The notes: generated by a model not told the origin, from the letters alone. A stretch of DNA of 64,000 nucleotides from Aromatoleum toluolicum (GCF_012911005.2 NZ_WTVS01000019.1:25213-89212), one strand, 5' to 3'. Shown: positions 34,100 through 45,582, counted from the stretch's first letter. A program made the numbers and translations.

Positions 34100-34426
34100 T
34101 TACAGGGTCTTCAGCGTGCCCTTCGGCAGCACGGTGGCGACGGCCTGGTTCTGCACGAGGATGTTGACGTTGTCCGCGATTTCGATGCGCAGGTAGCTGT
34201 CGCCGACCTGGGTCACGCGGCCGGCGATGCCGCCCTGAGTGACGACCTCGTCGCCCTTCGCGAGTGCGGAGACCATCGCCTTGTGTTCCTTCGCCCGCTT
34301 CATCTGCGGACGGATCATCAGGAACCACAGGACGATGAACATCAGGATCAGCGGCAGCATGCCCATCAGGCCGCCGGTGGGGTCGCCGCCGGCAGCAGCC
34401 TGGGCGTATGCGTTGGAAATGAACAC
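34100..34426 (-). CDS. yajC: Preprotein translocase accessory protein YajC
   Basis: A 108-aa single-span membrane protein associated with SecDF. A short N-terminus with NAYAQAAAGGDPTGG precedes the helix LMGMLPLILMFIVLWFLMIRPQMKRAKEH, followed by the small soluble domain with GDEVVTQGGIAGRVTQVGDSYLRIEIADNV. The start codon is GTG at 34426, with GGAG 8 bases upstream. It leads the secD-secF transcript and has a good candidate promoter just upstream. Confidence 0.96.
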   Translation of the reverse strand: MFISNAYAQAAAGGDPTGGLMGMLPLILMFIVLWFLMIRPQMKRAKEHKAMVSALAKGDEVVTQGGIAGRVTQVGDSYLRIEIADNVNILVQNQAVATVLPKGTLKTL

Positions 34427-34459
34427 GGGTGAGACTCCGGTGGTTGCTTAAAGCGGCCG

Positions 34460-34468
34460 ATTATAGCA
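34460..34468 (-). promoter_or_regulatory. Candidate promoter for yajC-secDF
   Basis: On the minus strand TGCTATAAT forms a perfect TATAAT (34465-34460) with an extended TGn. It is 33 bases upstream of the yajC GTG. A TTGCCA lies 22 bases further up, too far for a standard -35. This would separate yajC-secDF from queA-tgt. Confidence 0.5.
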
Positions 34469-34542
34469 GCAGGCCTTGGCGCGCCTGTGGCAACCGGAAA
34501 GGGCGATCCGGTGCACTAGTTGCGATCCGCGGTCAAACAGGC

Positions 34543-34562
34543 GGCGCGGCAGGTGCCGCGCC
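34543..34562 (-). terminator. Hairpin after tgt
   Basis: A perfect inverted repeat, GGCGCGGCA-GG-TGCCGCGCC, starts 8 bases past the tgt stop. The 9-base arms leave only a 2-base loop, so 8 pairs are realistic. Downstream on the minus strand only a CTGTTTG stretch follows, so intrinsic termination would be weak. Confidence 0.45.
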
Positions 34563-34569
34563 CGGGCGC

Positions 34570-36709
<2,140 letters not shown>

Positions 36710-36713
36710 GCGC

Positions 36714-36743
36714 TTGCCGCTGGCTGGGGCTTTCATGGATAAT
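36714..36743 (+). promoter_or_regulatory. Candidate tRNA-Leu promoter
   Basis: TTGCCG (36714-36719) and GATAAT (36738-36743) are spaced by 18 bases. The -10 ends 14 bases before the mature tRNA 5' end. It fits a sigma-70 promoter for the tRNA gene and lies against the divergent queA start. Confidence 0.5.
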
Positions 36744-36757
36744 GCGGCGCTTCCCGG

Positions 36758-36842
36758 GCCGGGATGGCGGAATCGGTAGACGCAGCGGATTCAAAATCCG
36801 CCGCCGCAAGGTGTGTGGGTTCGAGTCCCACTCCCGGCACCA
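36758..36842 (+). tRNA. tRNA-Leu (anticodon CAA)
   Basis: 85 bases with encoded CCA. The acceptor stem pairs GCCGGGA (36758-36764) with TCCCGGC (36832-36838). The D-arm region contains GGCGGAATCGGTAGACGC. The anticodon stem GCGGA/TCCGC encloses TTCAAAA, giving anticodon CAA (decodes UUG). A class II variable arm (CGCC...GGTG) and T arm GTGGG-TTCGAGT-CCCAC are clear. The long variable arm and anticodon fix it as leucine. It resembles E. coli leuX. No integrase or attachment-site repeat is seen next to it. Confidence 0.97.
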
Positions 36843-37060
36843 GTCTTTCTCCAGCGGAGAGCGCAGCAAGGTCGCGGATTCTAGCAGAGTTCGCGGGGGG
36901 CGATTGTCCGCTGCGCGGCTCCCTGCCTGTCCGATCCAGTCCGACATTCTCGCGGTGAGGCTGAGCCCGCCGAGGCGCAGCCGTGGAGTTATCCCGGGCC
37001 GCGCGGCGCTGCAACGCGCCGGAAGCAGCGAGGGCTGGCAATTTCAAGTTCTGAAAAAAC

Positions 37061-37078
37061 TGAACGTCGTTCATTTTT
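37061..37078 (+). terminator. Small hairpin with T tract downstream of tRNA-Leu
   Basis: TGAAC-GTC-GTTCA (37061-37073) is followed by five T (37074-37078) and preceded by an A run. The 5-bp stem is short. It could end a tRNA-Leu transcript about 220 bases downstream or act before the HPF-like gene. The remainder of the 318-base gap 36843-37160 holds nothing else I can support. Confidence 0.35.
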
Positions 37079-37160
37079 GATCTTATTTTTTGGAAGTGTT
37101 CGTGCGCCCATACTTCTTCTGCGTGCCGGCGTGCCGGCTCATTACGAAGGAAATGGTGCA

Positions 37161-37508
37161 ATGCGAATCGATCTGCAATGTAACGGTGTCGAACCCCCTG
37201 CCGGTCTGCGTGAATACGTCGCACGGCGGATGAAATTCGCAATCGGCCGCTTCCGCGATCAGATCAAATGGGCGCGGATCAAGGTGGCGGACGTGAATGG
37301 GCCGCGGGGCGGCGTGGACAAGCGTTGCGTGGTACAACTACGCCTGCGCAACCTGCCCGACGTGATCTTCGCGATCACCGAAGTCGAGGCACGTTCGGCG
37401 ATCGACCGCGCGGCCGACCGCGTAGCGCAGGTACTGGCCCGCCGGCTCGAACGCCAGCGCCGCATCGTGCGCGAGTTCCTGCCGGAAGCAGTGCCGGCCG
37501 GGGCCTGA
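37161..37508 (+). CDS. HPF/RaiA-family ribosome-associated protein (short form)
   Basis: A 115-aa protein starting MRIDLQCNGVEPPAGLREYVARRMKFAIGRF with the S30AE-like beta-alpha-beta fold: IKWARIKVADVNGPRGGVDKRCVVQLRL and a C-terminal amphipathic, very basic helix (LARRLERQRRIVREF). HPF/RaiA proteins bind the 30S decoding region during stationary phase or stress. This one is shorter and more basic at its end than classical HPF. AAGGA (37146-37150) precedes the start. The gene ends 41 bases before the BI-1 gene. Confidence 0.8.
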   Translation: MRIDLQCNGVEPPAGLREYVARRMKFAIGRFRDQIKWARIKVADVNGPRGGVDKRCVVQLRLRNLPDVIFAITEVEARSAIDRAADRVAQVLARRLERQRRIVREFLPEAVPAGA

Positions 37509-37549
37509 TGGATTTCACCCAAAATTCGAACAACGGAGGTAAACGCTCG

Positions 37550-38215
37550 ATGGAAAACCGCATCGCAACAATGACCCGCTCGGAGGCTTCGGTCCTCTCG
37601 ACCAACCGGGTCATCCGCAACACCTACATGCTCCTGTCGATGACGCTGGCCTTCTCGGCGGCGACCGCGGGGCTTTCGATGGCGCTCGGCCTGCCGCATC
37701 CGGGGCTGATCATCACGCTGGTGGGCTACTTCGGCCTGCTGTTCCTGACCACCAAGTTCCGCGACAGCGGGCTGGGCGTGCTGTTCGTGTTCGCGCTGAC
37801 CGGCTTCATGGGCTACACGCTGGGTCCGATCGTGTCGAAATACCTGGCGCTGCCCAACGGTCACCAGATCGTGATGCAGGCGATGGGCGGCACGGCGGCG
37901 ATCTTCCTCGGTCTGTCGGCGTACGCGGTGACGACGCGCAAGGACTTCTCGTTCATGGGCGGTTTCCTGACCGTTGGCATCCTCGTCGCCTTCCTCGCCG
38001 GCCTCGGCGCGGTGTTTTTCGAGATGCCGGGCCTGTCGCTGGCGGTGTCGGCGATGTTCGTGCTGCTGATGTCGGGGCTGATCCTGTTCGAGACCAGCAA
38101 CATCATCCACGGCGGCGAGACGAACTACGTGATGGCGACCGTGACGCTGTATGTGTCGATTTATAACCTCTTCACCAGCCTGCTGCACCTGCTGGGGGTC
38201 ATGAACGACGACTGA
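37550..38215 (+). CDS. Bax inhibitor-1 (BI-1/YccA/TMBIM) family membrane protein
   Basis: A 221-aa protein with seven hydrophobic helices and the BI-1 hallmarks: RNTYMLLSMTLAFSAATAG near the N-terminus, GYFGLLFLTTKFRDSGLG, and the C-terminal SGLILFETSNIIHGGETNYVMATVTLYVSIYNLFTSLL with the conserved Asp/Glu-type pore residues region. Bacterial members include calcium-leak channel YetJ and FtsH-interacting YccA/YbhL types. The start at 37550 has a strong GGAGGT (37535-37540) 9 bases upstream; a longer frame from 37508 overlaps the previous stop but lacks this. It is convergent with a Ca2+-type P-ATPase. Confidence 0.93.
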   Translation: MENRIATMTRSEASVLSTNRVIRNTYMLLSMTLAFSAATAGLSMALGLPHPGLIITLVGYFGLLFLTTKFRDSGLGVLFVFALTGFMGYTLGPIVSKYLALPNGHQIVMQAMGGTAAIFLGLSAYAVTTRKDFSFMGGFLTVGILVAFLAGLGAVFFEMPGLSLAVSAMFVLLMSGLILFETSNIIHGGETNYVMATVTLYVSIYNLFTSLLHLLGVMNDD

Positions 38216-38293
38216 GGCCGTGGCGCCCGACGAGGGCGCCGGCAAGCGGAACGGGGCGGCCTGCGGGTCGCCCCGTTTGCGTTTGCGACCGGC

Positions 38294-40996
38294 TCATGCC
38301 GCAGGCGCCTTTTTCAGCATGCGCATCAGGAGCTTGCGGGCCTCGTCGAGGAGCAGCACGCTGGATGCGACGAGGGCCGAGCGCAGCCAGTCCGCCCCCG
38401 ACAGCGCGACAGTGCCGAAGATGGTTTGCGCGGGCGGCCAGTTGACGACCACGGCCTGTAGCGCGAGGACGCCGCCGAGGGCGAGCCACAGCTTGCCATT
38501 GCGCCAGAACTGGCGGTTGAAGGCGCTGCCGTATTCGCGACGGGCATTGAACACGTTGAAGAACTGGAACAGGACGAAGGTCGTGAAGGCCAGCGTGAGC
38601 GCGTATTGCTCGCCGTGCATGTCGAGCGCGGCGTGGAACAGCCACAGCGTGCCGACCATCATCGTGGCGCCATACAGGGCGAGGCGGCTGAGCCGGTGCA
38701 GGGTGAGTATGTGGGCTGCCTGGGGGCGCGGCGGGGCGCGCATGATGCCGGGGCGTGCGGGTTCGACGCCGAGTGTCATCGCCGGCGGCCCGTCCATGAT
38801 GATGTTGATCCACAGCAGCTGGATCGCGGTGAAGGGCGAGGGCAGGCCGGCGAGCGTCGCCGCGAGCACGGTGAGGATGGCGCCGATGTTGGTCGACAGC
38901 TGGAAGCGCACGAACTTGACGATGTTGTCGAAGATCACACGGCCTTCTTCGACGGCGCGCACGATGGTCGCGAAGTTGTCGTCCGTGAGCACCATCGTCG
39001 CCGCTTCGCGCGTGACCGCGGTGCCGGTGATGCCCATCGCGATGCCGATGTCGGCGGCCTTGAGCGCGGGGGCGTCGTTCACGCCGTCGCCGGTCATCGC
39101 GACGACGTGCCCCTCGGCCTTCAGCGCCTTGACGATGCGCACCTTGTGCGCCGGCGACACGCGGGCGAAGACCGCGATCGAATCGATGCGACGGGCGAGC
39201 ATCGCGTCATCCATCGCGTCGAGTTCCGCGCCGCTCGCGACGTCGCCCTGCAGGCCCAGTTCGCGCCCGATCGCGGCGGCGGTGGCCTTGTGGTCGCCGG
39301 TGATCATCTTGACGCGGATGCCCGCTTGGCCGCAGCGCCGGATCGCAGCCGCGGCTTCGGCGCGCGGCGGATCCATGAGACCGGCGATCCCGACGAAGGT
39401 CCAGTCTTGCGCCCATGCCCACAGGTCGCCGGCGGGGTCGAAATCCCGCGCGGGGATCTGCCGTCGAGCGACCGCGAGCACGCGTAGTGCTTGGCTGGCG
39501 AGATGCTCGTTTTCCGCGGCGATGGTGGCGCGCACGCCGTCGTCGAGGGGGTGCTCGCTTGCAGCTGCGCTGTCATCTCGCCGTGCGCCGGAGTGCCAGG
39601 CTGACGAGCGGCCGAGCAGCACGTCGGGGGCGCCCTTGATGCACATTTCCACGCAATCGCCGCGGTGGTGGAAGGTCGCCATGAACTTGTGCGCGGAGTC
39701 GAAGGGGATCTCGGCGATGCGCGGTAAGCGTTCGCGTTCGGCGAGCGGATCGATGCCTCCTTTCTGCGCCAGCACCCACAGCGCGCCTTCGGTGGGGTCG
39801 CCGACCAGAGCGCCCTCATGTACGTTGGAGTCGGAGCACAACGCCATCGGCAGGACCAAGGGACGCAGGTCCGCGAGTCCTTCGCCGCAGATGCGGCCGC
39901 TCGCGTGATAGCCCTCGCCGTCCACGGTGAAACGGCAGCCGGCGAACCAGCCGGCACGTGCGGTCATCTGGTTGAGGGTGAGGGTGCCGGTCTTGTCCGA
40001 GCAAATGACCGTCGTCGAGCCCAAGGTCTCTACCGCGGCGAGCTTCTTCAGGATCGCGCCGTTCTGTGCCATGCGCCACATGCCGATGGCGAGCGTGACG
40101 GTGACGACCGCCGGCAGGCCTTCGGGAATCGCCGCGACGGCGAGGGCGACGGCGGTCATCGTCGCCTGGATCCACGGCAGTCCGCGCGCGGCATCCAGCG
40201 CGAAGATCACCGCGACGACGATGCCGGCGATCAGCGCGAGGCGCTTGCCGAGCACGTCGAGTTGGCGCTGCAGCGGGGTCTCGCTGTGGGTCGTGCTTGC
40301 GATCATGCCGGCGAGGCTGCCCATCTCGGTCGCCATGCCGGTCGTGACGACCAGCATCTCGGCGCGGCCGCGGGTGACCACCGTGTTCATGTAGAGCATG
40401 TTCACGCGGTCGCCGAGGGCGAGTTCGGGCGTGTCAAGCGTGTCGGTGATCTTGCCGACGGCCTGGGATTCCCCGGTCAGCGCCGCTTCGTCGACCTCCA
40501 GGTTGTGTGCGACGAGCAGGCGGCCGTCGGCGGGCACGCGGTCGCCCGCTTCGAGCAGCACGACGTCTCCGGGCACGAGACTCGTCGCGTCGACTTCCAT
40601 CTGCCTGTGGTCGCGACGCACGCGAGCTTGGGCGGCGAGCATGTCCCTGAGCGCCGAGAGCGTGCGTTCGGCGCGGTGTTCCTGCCAGAAGCCGAGGCTG
40701 GCGTTCAGCACGACGACCACGAGGATGACGAGCGCGTCCTTGAGTTCGCCGATCGCCCAGGCGAGTGCCGCCGCGAAGATCAGTACGATGATGAGAAAGC
40801 TGCGGAACTGGTCGAGGAACTTGAGCCAGGCGGGGCGGGGCGGCGTCTCGGCGAGGCGGTTTTCACCGATGCGCGCGAGGCGCTCGGCAGCGTCGGCGCT
40901 GGCGAGTCCCTGTGCAGGATCGACTTCGAGGGCCGCCGCCGTGGCGGTCCGGCCGAGAGTGTGCCACCGGGTGTGCCAGGGTGTTACGGAGTTCAT
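38294..40996 (-). CDS. P-type ATPase, calcium (P2A) type
   Basis: A 900-aa cation pump of the SERCA/PMR1-like class. Visible: N-terminal cation ATPase domain (LASADAAERLARIGENRL), actuator TGES (EVDEAALTGESQAVGK), M4 ion-binding motif AIPEGLPAVVTVTLA, phosphorylation site CSDKTGTLTLNQM, nucleotide-domain KGAPDVLL, hinge MTGDGVNDAPALKAADIGIAMG, and M6 NIIMDGPPAMTLGVEP with Asn and Asp as in Ca2+ pumps. Substrate is probably Ca2+ or Mn2+; H+ or other P2-type ions cannot be excluded. It lies 48 bases downstream of the CNNM/CorC gene on the same strand. Confidence 0.93.
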   Translation of the reverse strand: MNSVTPWHTRWHTLGRTATAAALEVDPAQGLASADAAERLARIGENRLAETPPRPAWLKFLDQFRSFLIIVLIFAAALAWAIGELKDALVILVVVVLNASLGFWQEHRAERTLSALRDMLAAQARVRRDHRQMEVDATSLVPGDVVLLEAGDRVPADGRLLVAHNLEVDEAALTGESQAVGKITDTLDTPELALGDRVNMLYMNTVVTRGRAEMLVVTTGMATEMGSLAGMIASTTHSETPLQRQLDVLGKRLALIAGIVVAVIFALDAARGLPWIQATMTAVALAVAAIPEGLPAVVTVTLAIGMWRMAQNGAILKKLAAVETLGSTTVICSDKTGTLTLNQMTARAGWFAGCRFTVDGEGYHASGRICGEGLADLRPLVLPMALCSDSNVHEGALVGDPTEGALWVLAQKGGIDPLAERERLPRIAEIPFDSAHKFMATFHHRGDCVEMCIKGAPDVLLGRSSAWHSGARRDDSAAASEHPLDDGVRATIAAENEHLASQALRVLAVARRQIPARDFDPAGDLWAWAQDWTFVGIAGLMDPPRAEAAAAIRRCGQAGIRVKMITGDHKATAAAIGRELGLQGDVASGAELDAMDDAMLARRIDSIAVFARVSPAHKVRIVKALKAEGHVVAMTGDGVNDAPALKAADIGIAMGITGTAVTREAATMVLTDDNFATIVRAVEEGRVIFDNIVKFVRFQLSTNIGAILTVLAATLAGLPSPFTAIQLLWINIIMDGPPAMTLGVEPARPGIMRAPPRPQAAHILTLHRLSRLALYGATMMVGTLWLFHAALDMHGEQYALTLAFTTFVLFQFFNVFNARREYGSAFNRQFWRNGKLWLALGGVLALQAVVVNWPPAQTIFGTVALSGADWLRSALVASSVLLLDEARKLLMRMLKKAPAA

Positions 40997-41044
40997 CGCC
41001 GGACTGTCCTTGCGCAGGGCGGCGCGGCGACTGCCGCGCGGCCG

Positions 41045-42379
41045 TCAATCGGCAGGCGGCGTATCGGCCTGCGTGGGGGCTTCCTGCTCGGCCGATATCT
41101 CGACCAGGCGCGTCGCGAGCACCTTGTCGATGCGCTTGCCGTCGAGGTCGACGACTTCGAGCCGCCAGTCTTCCCAGGTCGTGACGTCGCCGGTGTGCGG
41201 AATGCGGCCGAGCAGCCACATGACCATGCCGCTGAGCGTGTGGTAGCGGCCCTTGTCCTCTTCGGGGACGGACTTGATCTCGAGGCGGTCCTTGAGTTCG
41301 GGGACCGGGATCATGCCGTCGAGCAGCCACGAGCCGTCCTCCCGCTGGATGGCCCAAGCCTCGTCGAGGCTGGACGGGCGGAATTCGCCGGTGACGGCTT
41401 CGAGCACGTCCTGCAGCGTGACCACGCCCTGGATCTCGCCGTACTCGTCGATCACGAACACCATGTGGGTGCTGGAGGCGCGGAACTGGTCGAGCAGTTC
41501 CATGCCGGTGAGCGATTCGGGGACGTAGATCGCGGGTTCGAGATGTTTCGTGAGGTCGGGCGCGCCGCCCTTGAGCGTCTGGTTGAAGAGTTGCTTCGAC
41601 GAGATGATGCCGAGGATGTCGTCGAGGCCGCCGCGGCACACGGGGAAGCGCGAGTGCTCGGATTCGGCCATGCGCGCGAGGTTGTCGTCGAGCGGCAGGG
41701 TGATGTCCAGCCACACGACGTCGGAGCGCGGGACCATGAGCGAGGCGATCTGGCGTTCGTCGAGGCGGAAGACGTTGCGCACCATCTCGTGCTCGTTCTT
41801 TTCGATGACGCCGGCTTCCGAGCCTTCCTCGAGCAGGGCGTGGATCTCTTCTTCCGTGACGCCGGGTGCGGCCTCGTCACGTTTGCCCATCAGCGTGAGC
41901 AGCAGCGCCGTGGACCAGCTCAGCAGGCGCACGAAAGGGCGCGATGCGACGGCGAGCGCGTTCATCGGCCGGGCGACGAGGCGCGCGATCCCTTCCGGGT
42001 TGATCTGTCCGATGCGCTTCGGGACGAGTTCGCCAACCACGATGGAGACGTAGGTGATCACGACGACGACCAGTACGGTCGCGCCGATTTCGCTCGGGCG
42101 CTGCGCGAGGCCGAGCTCCTGCAGCCACATCGCGAGCGGCGCGGCGAGGGCGGCTTCGCCGACGATGCCGTTGAGGATGCCGATCGAGGTGATGCCGATC
42201 TGGATCGTCGACAAGAAGCGCGTCGGCTCCTCGCCGAGCTTGATCGCGACGACCGCAGCGGCGTCGCCGTCCTCGGCAAGGCGAGTGAGGCGTGCGCGGC
42301 GTGCGGTGACGAGGGCGATCTCGGACATGGCGAAGACCCCATTGAGCAGGATCAGGGCGACGAGAAGGATGATTTCCAT
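41045..42379 (-). CDS. CNNM/CorC (HlyC) family membrane protein with CBS domains
   Basis: A 444-aa protein. The N-terminal DUF21/CNNM membrane domain (ILLVALILLNGVFAMSEIALVTARRARL; STIQIGITSIGILNGIVGE; VVGELVPKRIGQINPE) is followed by two CBS domains (about 215-335, MVPRSDVVWLDITLPLDD ... VFVIDEYGEIQGVVTLQDVLEAVTGE) and a C-terminal CorC_HlyC transporter-associated domain. The family contains Mg2+/Co2+ efflux or sensing proteins and is often mis-named hemolysin. Operon-like spacing with the downstream P-type ATPase suggests a divalent-cation role. Confidence 0.93.
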   Translation of the reverse strand: MEIILLVALILLNGVFAMSEIALVTARRARLTRLAEDGDAAAVVAIKLGEEPTRFLSTIQIGITSIGILNGIVGEAALAAPLAMWLQELGLAQRPSEIGATVLVVVVITYVSIVVGELVPKRIGQINPEGIARLVARPMNALAVASRPFVRLLSWSTALLLTLMGKRDEAAPGVTEEEIHALLEEGSEAGVIEKNEHEMVRNVFRLDERQIASLMVPRSDVVWLDITLPLDDNLARMAESEHSRFPVCRGGLDDILGIISSKQLFNQTLKGGAPDLTKHLEPAIYVPESLTGMELLDQFRASSTHMVFVIDEYGEIQGVVTLQDVLEAVTGEFRPSSLDEAWAIQREDGSWLLDGMIPVPELKDRLEIKSVPEEDKGRYHTLSGMVMWLLGRIPHTGDVTTWEDWRLEVVDLDGKRIDKVLATRLVEISAEQEAPTQADTPPAD

Positions 42380-42827
42380 TTTCGCGGGCTATGCAGGACA
42401 GGGGCGCGCGATGCGTGCCGGCACGCACGGTGTGCGTGTGCGGAGAACCGACTGGTGGGGAGCCGAGATGGCGCGGGGCGATCGCGTCGCCGTCGGGAAG
42501 GGATGCCCGCGGTGCGCAAGGCATGCGGGCAATCGATGTGCCCGGGCGGGTCGGATGTCGGGGAGCGCCGGACACCATCGACCGGGCGAGGTGCGGGCGC
42601 ATGTGCCCGGAGGGCTCGCCAGGCGGGGCCTGCGGCGTGGGTGAAGCAAAATTCGACTACCCATAGCGCGGGGTTCGTGCAGACCCCGCTACTCCTTCCT
42701 TTGTGCTGGATTTCAGCATGATGCATCAGTGGCGCGGTCGCTGTCACGCATCCGGGTGAAGGCCGCACTGCGATGCGGGCGTACGAAGCGTTACAATGGC
42801 GCGTTTTGGTTACTTGGAACGGGTCGG
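42380..42827. other. Divergent intergenic region, no gene supported
   Basis: A 448-base gap between the minus-strand CNNM gene and plus-strand accA. It contains a hairpin GCGGGGT-N8-ACCCCGC (42668-42689) and a TACAAT (42792-42797) 30 bases before accA that could be its -10. A Cys-rich 91-codon frame at 42391-42666 is very unlikely to be a gene. Nothing else is evident. Confidence 0.5.
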
Positions 42828-43796
42828 ATGAAGACCACCTTTCTGGATTTCGAACAGCCGATTGCCGATCTCGAAGAGAAGATCGAGAAGCTGCGATTCG
42901 TGCAGGACGACTCGGCGGTGGATATCTCCGAGGAAATCTCTCGCCTCGAAGCCAAGAGCGAATCGCTCACGAAGGACCTGTACGCCAAGCTTACGCCTTG
43001 GCAGATCGCGCAGGTGGCGCGCCATCCGCAGCGTCCCTACACGCTGGACTATGCCCGTCACATCTTCACCGATTTTCAGGAGCTGCACGGCGACCGCGCG
43101 TTCGCCGACGACAAGGCGATCGTTGGCGGGTTGGCGCGTTTCAACGGGCAGAGCTGCGTCGTGATCGGCCACCAGAAAGGGCGCGACACGAAGGAAAAGA
43201 TTCTGCGCAACTTCGGCATGCCACGCCCCGAGGGGTATCGCAAGGCGCTGCGCCTGATGCGCCTGGCGGAGAAGTTTGGCATCCCGGTGTTCACCTTCGT
43301 CGACACGCCGGGCGCGTACCCGGGCATCGGCGCGGAGGAGCGCGGCCAGTCCGAGGCGATCGGCCGCAACCTTTTCGTGATGGCCGAGCTCAAGGTGCCG
43401 ATCATCGCCACGGTGATCGGCGAGGGCGGGTCGGGCGGCGCGCTGGCGATCGCCGTCGGCGACCAGGTGATGATGCTGCAGTATTCGACGTATTCGGTGA
43501 TCTCGCCGGAAGGCTGCGCGTCGATCCTGTGGAAGAGTGCCGAGAAGGCTCCCGAAGCGGCCGAGACGATGGGCATCACGGCCGCGCGCCTGAAGTCGCT
43601 GGGATTGATCGACCGCGTCGTCAATGAGCCGGTGGGCGGCGCACACCGCGACTATCGTGCGATGTCGCAGTCGCTCAAGCGGGCGCTGCAGGATGCGCTG
43701 CGCCAGGTCGCGGACCTGTCGCCGGCCGAACTCGTCGAGAAGCGTTTCGAGCGACTGATGAGTTATGGCCGCTACAAGGAACAGAACGCCGCCTGA
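42828..43796 (+). CDS. accA: Acetyl-CoA carboxylase carboxyltransferase subunit alpha
   Basis: Alpha subunit of the carboxyltransferase that makes malonyl-CoA with AccD. The 322-aa chain starts [22 protein letters not shown]; the N-terminal coiled coil, [51 protein letters not shown] and the oxyanion-hole glycine-rich segment [17 protein letters not shown] are canonical. The start at 42828 is set by this N-terminus. The 3' end overlaps tilS by 32 bases, a pairing common in proteobacteria. Confidence 0.98.
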   Translation: MKTTFLDFEQPIADLEEKIEKLRFVQDDSAVDISEEISRLEAKSESLTKDLYAKLTPWQIAQVARHPQRPYTLDYARHIFTDFQELHGDRAFADDKAIVGGLARFNGQSCVVIGHQKGRDTKEKILRNFGMPRPEGYRKALRLMRLAEKFGIPVFTFVDTPGAYPGIGAEERGQSEAIGRNLFVMAELKVPIIATVIGEGGSGGALAIAVGDQVMMLQYSTYSVISPEGCASILWKSAEKAPEAAETMGITAARLKSLGLIDRVVNEPVGGAHRDYRAMSQSLKRALQDALRQVADLSPAELVEKRFERLMSYGRYKEQNAA

Positions 43797-45099
43797 TCCG
43801 CTCGCGGAAGAGGCCGTCGCTGCCGTGCTGGCGGCGGCCGGCATCGCGCCGGGCGAGGCCCTGTGCGTGGCGCTGAGCGGCGGGGTCGATTCGACCGTGC
43901 TGCTGCACATCCTGGCGCGGCTGCGCGGGCGCGGCGGCTTCACGCTCGCGGCCGCGCATGTCCACCATGGCCTGAGTCCCAAGGCCGACGCGTGGCTGGA
44001 GGCCTGCCGCGCGTCGTGCGACGCCCTCGGCGTCGCATTCCATTCCTTTCGAGTGCAGGTCCGGCGCGACGATCCGGCAGGTCCGGAGGCTGCCGCCCGG
44101 GCCGCGCGCCACGCCGCGCTTTCCCGCGTTCCGTGCGACTGGTTGGCCTTCGGGCATCATCAGGACGATCAGGCCGAGACGCTGCTGTTCCGCCTGCTGC
44201 GGGGGACCGGTGTGCGCGGAGCGGGGGCGATGGCGGAAGTGGAGCCGGGAGCGCCGGGGCGGCTGCGGCCGCTGCTGGGCCTGCGGCGCGCGCAGATCGT
44301 CGCCTACGCGCGCGAGCGCGGGCTGACGTGGGTCGAGGACGAGAGCAACACCGACGAGCGTTATGTGCGCAACCTGCTGCGTCACCGCGTGATGCCCGTG
44401 CTGGAGGAGGCCTTTCCCGCTGCGGTGCCGGTGCTGGCGCGTGCGGGCGCGCAGTTCCGCGAGGCGGACGGCCTGCTCGGGGATCTGGCGCGGCTCGACG
44501 ATGCGGCCTGCGGCGGGACGATGCTGGAGCGCGCGAAACTGTTGCTGCTGTCCGACGAGCGCGTGCGCAACCTGCTGCGCTGGCGCATCCGTGCGCTGGG
44601 GCTGGAGGCGCCGGCGCGGGCGCGGCTGGTCGAGGCGGTACGCCAGTTGCGGGCTGCGCCGGAGCAGGCGCTGCGACTGCCGCTGGGGGCGGTGGTGTGC
44701 TGTACCTATCGTGGCCGGCTGTGGCTGGAGCCGGAGGGCGGGAGGGCGGTCCCCGAGGCGACTGTGTGGCACGGCGAGGCGGAGTTGCCGTGGGGCGCGG
44801 GCAGGGTGGTCCTTGCGGGGGCGGTCGGCGAGGGCTTGAGCCGGGCGGTTCTCGATCGTGCCCGGGAAGTGGTGCTGGGCCCGCGCTGGGCAGGGCTCGC
44901 GTTGCGCGAAGGCGTCGGCCGGCCGCGCCGCAGTTTCAAGAACCTGTGCCAGGAGGCGGGGATCCCGGCGTGGCTGCGCGACGGTCTGCCGGTGCTGAGG
45001 GTGGACGGCGCAGCGGCGTGGATCGGGGAGATCGGCGTCGCGGCGGAGTTCCGCTGCGCGCCGGGCGAGCCGGGTGTCGTGCCGCTGTGGCGGCGCTGA
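43765..45099 (+). CDS. tilS: tRNA(Ile)-lysidine synthase TilS
   Basis: Modifies C34 of the minor tRNA-Ile (CAU) to lysidine so that it reads AUA. The 444-aa protein has the PP-loop ATP pyrophosphatase motif LSGGVDST (residues 37-44), [11 protein letters not shown], the [20 protein letters not shown] region, [11 protein letters not shown] and [22 protein letters not shown], then the TilS central and C-terminal domains ([26 protein letters not shown]). The start at 43765 lies within accA. The protein is extremely Arg/Ala-rich, in line with local GC. Confidence 0.97.
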   Translation: MAATRNRTPPDPLAEEAVAAVLAAAGIAPGEALCVALSGGVDSTVLLHILARLRGRGGFTLAAAHVHHGLSPKADAWLEACRASCDALGVAFHSFRVQVRRDDPAGPEAAARAARHAALSRVPCDWLAFGHHQDDQAETLLFRLLRGTGVRGAGAMAEVEPGAPGRLRPLLGLRRAQIVAYARERGLTWVEDESNTDERYVRNLLRHRVMPVLEEAFPAAVPVLARAGAQFREADGLLGDLARLDDAACGGTMLERAKLLLLSDERVRNLLRWRIRALGLEAPARARLVEAVRQLRAAPEQALRLPLGAVVCCTYRGRLWLEPEGGRAVPEATVWHGEAELPWGAGRVVLAGAVGEGLSRAVLDRAREVVLGPRWAGLALREGVGRPRRSFKNLCQEAGIPAWLRDGLPVLRVDGAAAWIGEIGVAAEFRCAPGEPGVVPLWRR

Positions 45100-45129
45100 A
45101 GGCCGACGTCCGCCGGCGTCGTCGCGTGT

Positions 45130-45582
45130 TCAGAAACCCTCGTTGAAGCCGCGCAGCTGGCGGCGGGCCTTTTTGGTCGGGCGACCGCGCAGGTCGCTGC
45201 CGGGCGCCGGGGCAAGGCGCCGTTCTTCCCTTTCGGCCGCGCGGCGGGCGACGCTGTCGGGCGTTTCCTCGTACAGCTGCTGCGCCTCGACGGCGGGGCG
45301 GCGCTGTTCGTTGAGGCCGCGCACGATGACGGTCCATTGCGTGCCGCCGGCGACGATGTCGAGGCTGTCGCCGACGCGCAGTTCGCGGGCGGGCTTGACC
45401 GCCTGGCCGTTGAGCCTGACGTGGCCGCCCTCGATGGCCTGGTTGGCGAGCGAGCGGGTCTTGAAGAAGCGCGCGGCCCAGAGCCACTTGTCGATGCGCA
45501 TGCGCGCGGCGGCGTGGCGGTCGGAGGCGTGATCGGGGTGCGGCACGGTGGGGCTGGCTCCGTCGCGGGGCTCAGTGGGCAC
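45130..45582 (-). CDS. hslR: Hsp15-like S4-domain RNA-binding protein
   Basis: A 150-aa basic protein with an S4 domain at about residues 28-90 (MRIDKWLWAARFFKTRSLANQAIEGGHVRLNGQAVKPARELRVGD) and the Hsp15 continuation (NEQRRPAVEAQQLYEETPDSV ... GRPTKKARRQLRGF). Hsp15 binds stalled 50S subunits carrying peptidyl-tRNA, and in enterics is heat-induced. The long frame from 45582 overlaps dctR by 11 bases; starting at the Met of MRIDKWLW (45501) would match E. coli better. It lies at the end of the dctS-dctR transcript, a position without obvious functional link. Confidence 0.88.
   Translation of the reverse strand: MPTEPRDGASPTVPHPDHASDRHAAARMRIDKWLWAARFFKTRSLANQAIEGGHVRLNGQAVKPARELRVGDSLDIVAGGTQWTVIVRGLNEQRRPAVEAQQLYEETPDSVARRAAEREERRLAPAPGSDLRGRPTKKARRQLRGFNEGF

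Noticed and set aside
36758..37160. tRNA-Leu as an integration site for a genomic island
   Set aside because: No integrase, no repeat of the tRNA 3' end downstream, and the following genes are housekeeping-like with normal composition.
42391..42666. A 91-codon Cys-rich frame upstream of accA
   Set aside because: Amino acid pattern is that of random GC-rich DNA, with no ribosome-binding site and several competing frames over the same bases.
39818..42721. A 967-codon open frame on the plus strand opposite the P-type ATPase and CNNM genes
   Set aside because: Shadow frame with repetitive Arg/Asp/His/Glu composition covering two well-supported genes on the other strand.
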